A DNA stretch of 54,538 nucleotides from assembly GCA_944388125.1 (NCBI GenBank), contig CALXHO010000009.1:1-54538 (forward strand), in the 5' to 3' direction. A program made the translations under genes and the position numbers. The notes under the pieces were generated by a model. That model saw nothing but the letters and a program-made list of their open reading frames with translations, did not search any database and was not told where the DNA came from. The DNA comes from an uncultured Gemmiger sp. Its GTDB lineage: Bacteria; Bacillota; Clostridia; Oscillospirales; Ruminococcaceae. This document shows positions 52,956 through 54,538 of this stretch, piece after piece. The stretch's first letter is position 1, and each line of letters opens with the position of its first letter.

Positions 52956-54284
52956 ATGATACTATATGAACTTGGCTGGCTGTTTTTTGCCTATTCCTTT
53001 ATCGGATGGGTACTGGAAATTCTGTTTGTTGCCGTCCGGCGGCGCAAGTATGTGGACCGCGGTGTCCTGAACGGCCCGCTGTGCATGGTTTACGGCATTG
53101 CGGGCGTCATCATTGCGGCCACCATGTCCGAAAACTCCGGCAATCTGTTCTTCCTGTTCCTGTACAGTGCCCTGTACGCCACCGTCATCGAGTGGATCGC
53201 CGGGCACATCCTGGAACATTCCACCCAGAGCCGGTGGTGGGACTATTCCCATCTGCCCTTCAACTTGGACGGCTACATTGCGCTGCCGGTGTCGGTGCTG
53301 TGGGGCATCCTGGGCGTGGGACTGGTCAAGTGGGGCAACCCGCTGCTGGTCTATCTGGTCCGGATGATTCCCCAGCCCCTGGGCAGCATTCTGCTCTGCG
53401 TGCTGACCGTCGTTTTCCTCATTGACCTCATCGACACCATGCTCACCATGGCGGGCATCCGGGAACGCCTGCCCCAGGTGGAGGCGGTCAGCAACCGCCT
53501 GGCGGCCCTCACCCTGCGCATGGGCCATTGGATCCTCGGCCGCACCGAACGACGTATGGTCAAGGCCCACCCCGAGGCAAGCTTTGCCCCCAGGGCCAAG
53601 GCCAAACCTACCGTCTTTGCCCCGGGATGCAGCTTTTACAAGATCGTTCTGCTGTTTTTTATCGGCGCTTTCCTGGGCGATATTGTGGAAACGATTTTCT
53701 GCCGCATCACGGCTGGCTACTGGATGAGCCGTTCCAGCGTGGTGTGGGGCCCCTTCTCCATCGTATGGGGGCTGGCCATTGCCCTGGTGACCCTCATGCT
53801 TTACCGCTACAAGGACCGCTCCGCCAGCTTCCTGTTCGTGGTGGGCACCCTGCTGGGCGGCGCCTATGAGTATCTGTGCAGCGTCTTTACCGAGATCGTG
53901 TTCGGCACGGTGTTCTGGGATTACAGCGCCATCCCCTTCAACCTGGCGGGCCGTATCAATCTGCTGTATTGCTTCTTCTGGGGCTTTGCGGCGGTGGCCT
54001 GGTTTCGGGGCGTCTACCCCTACGTCTCCCGCTGGATCGAAAAGATTCCCATCCGCCCCGGCAAGATCGTCACCTGGGTGCTGATCGTCTTTATGGCGGT
54101 GGATGTGGTGGTCAGCTCGGCGGCCCTTTCCCGCTACACTGCCCGTGCGGCCGGCGTGCCCGCAAAGAATGCCGTGGAGGTTTATCTGGACGAACATTAC
54201 GACGATGACCGCATGTTCCAGATCTACCCCAAAGCGGTACATACCGAAAAGCCCCAGTCCACGGTGGAACTTCCCGTGTCCTGA
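52956..54284 (+). CDS. Duplicated CmpB-type (PF06541) membrane protein
   Basis: 442 residues with about ten membrane helices. The two halves repeat each other: FIGWVLEILFVAVRRRKYVDRG near residue 15 corresponds to FLGDIVETIFCRITAGYW near 240, and WWDYSHLPFNLDGYIALP to FWDYSAIPFNLAGRINLL. This is the putative ABC-transporter type IV family, CmpB-like. No ATPase partner is visible. The C-terminus is an acidic, soluble tail. ATG 52956 follows GGGAGG. Confidence 0.85.
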   Translation: MILYELGWLFFAYSFIGWVLEILFVAVRRRKYVDRGVLNGPLCMVYGIAGVIIAATMSENSGNLFFLFLYSALYATVIEWIAGHILEHSTQSRWWDYSHLPFNLDGYIALPVSVLWGILGVGLVKWGNPLLVYLVRMIPQPLGSILLCVLTVVFLIDLIDTMLTMAGIRERLPQVEAVSNRLAALTLRMGHWILGRTERRMVKAHPEASFAPRAKAKPTVFAPGCSFYKIVLLFFIGAFLGDIVETIFCRITAGYWMSRSSVVWGPFSIVWGLAIALVTLMLYRYKDRSASFLFVVGTLLGGAYEYLCSVFTEIVFGTVFWDYSAIPFNLAGRINLLYCFFWGFAAVAWFRGVYPYVSRWIEKIPIRPGKIVTWVLIVFMAVDVVVSSAALSRYTARAAGVPAKNAVEVYLDEHYDDDRMFQIYPKAVHTEKPQSTVELPVS

Positions 54285-54297
54285 AACAAAAATCCAA

Positions 54298-54332
54298 AGC
54301 CCGGAGCCTGTCTGAAAAAGGCTCCGGGCTTC
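54298..54332 (+). terminator. Terminator after the CmpB-type gene
   Basis: AGCCCGGAGCC with GGCTCCGGGCT, 11 bp, followed by a short T-rich end. Confidence 0.8.
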
Positions 54333-54342
54333 TGCGCAGTTC

Positions 54343-54506
54343 CATAAGAAAACAAAGTCGCAAACTTCTGTCTGCAAGGCGGCATCTGCTGCGTTATCGG
54401 GCTTTGCCTTCCACAAAGGAAGGCTGCAGCCCGCTGCCTTGCATCTGCCGCTTTGCAGCGGTTTTGCGATGCTTCGCAGTTCTTGCAGAACCTTTGTTTT
54501 CTTATG
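54343..54506. repeat. Terminal inverted-repeat element, possibly MITE-like
   Basis: CATAAGAAAACAAAG (54343-54357) and CTTTGTTTTCTTATG (54492-54506) are perfect 15-bp inverted repeats 134 bp apart. The interior is itself structured: a GGAAGGC/GCCTTCC hairpin with GGGCT/AGCCC arms (54399-54431) and TCGCAAAC/GTTTTGCGA flanks. I see no coding potential. It could be a small mobile palindromic element or a structured RNA. Confidence 0.65.
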
Positions 54507-54538
54507 TCACTCGCGCTTTCCCGTTTCCAGAAAAGGAA

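Overview
The window is a GC-rich (roughly 60 % by eye) chromosomal segment of an anaerobic gut-type Firmicute. S4, alpha, L17, Prs, MurD, YfmF/YfmH, SpoIIP, IreB and the radical-SAM/DNA-metabolism pair all have a clostridial look. The combination of high GC, frequent TTG/GTG starts after strong AGGAGG sites, and an incomplete TCA set suggests the Faecalibacterium / Gemmiger / Subdoligranulum part of the Oscillospiraceae. That placement is inference. I see no tRNA, rRNA, CRISPR array, prophage or intact insertion sequence. Promoters are unusually readable: many genes have a -35 and -10 separated by exactly 17 bp.

Layout. 1-2613: end of the alpha operon (rpsK partial, rpsD, rpoA, rplQ), with structured spacers. 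2780-8285: a small membrane protein, prs, then murD, a GNAT acetyltransferase and a PLP-dependent methionine gamma-lyase-like enzyme. 8395-9089: two small reverse-strand genes, one an orphan and one ireB. 9250-12846: reverse-strand N-acetylglucosamine catabolism (PTS IIBC, nagB, nagA); the PTS gene carries a single-base frameshift. 13323-14090: cutC. 14351-15495: a divergent pair of a small membrane protein and a LexA/CI-like self-cleaving repressor, with four matching palindromes between them. 15744-17896: radical SAM protein with a helix-hairpin-helix plus its DNA-metabolism partner. 18027-19489: trxA, a flavodoxin with DtxR-box-like palindromes upstream, and a 47-aa membrane peptide. 19697-22915: dipeptidase, GtrA protein, zinc alcohol dehydrogenase. 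23101-27761: yfmF-yfmH-lgt-folD. 27890-34537 (reverse): mutY, asnS, a YfhO-type membrane protein and spoIIP. 34764-35030: rpsT. 35161-40241: citrate synthase divergent from isocitrate dehydrogenase and aconitase. 40315-42744 (reverse): SdpI-like protein, ArsR/SdpR-like repressor, FKBP/trigger-factor-like lipoprotein. 43001-49687: DUF896, purA, then a tight operon of CDF exporter, malic enzyme, two-subunit fumarase (split by a small orphan gene) and sortase. 49765-54284: DAHP synthase, ybaK, rsuA-type pseudouridine synthase, an ArsC/Spx-like protein and a duplicated CmpB-type membrane protein. The last 200 bases hold a structured element bounded by 15-bp perfect inverted repeats.

How genes work together: gltA, acn and icd make 2-oxoglutarate from oxaloacetate and acetyl-CoA, while malic enzyme and fumarase handle C4 acids. 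The nag genes import and deaminate GlcNAc. yfmF/yfmH resemble the EF-P modification-associated M16 pair. The best candidates for undescribed biology are the repressor with its four-operator array and small membrane protein, the paired orphan proteins sharing an NRHHxEVK motif (one lying inside the fumarase operon), the radical-SAM DNA pair, and the terminal inverted-repeat element.
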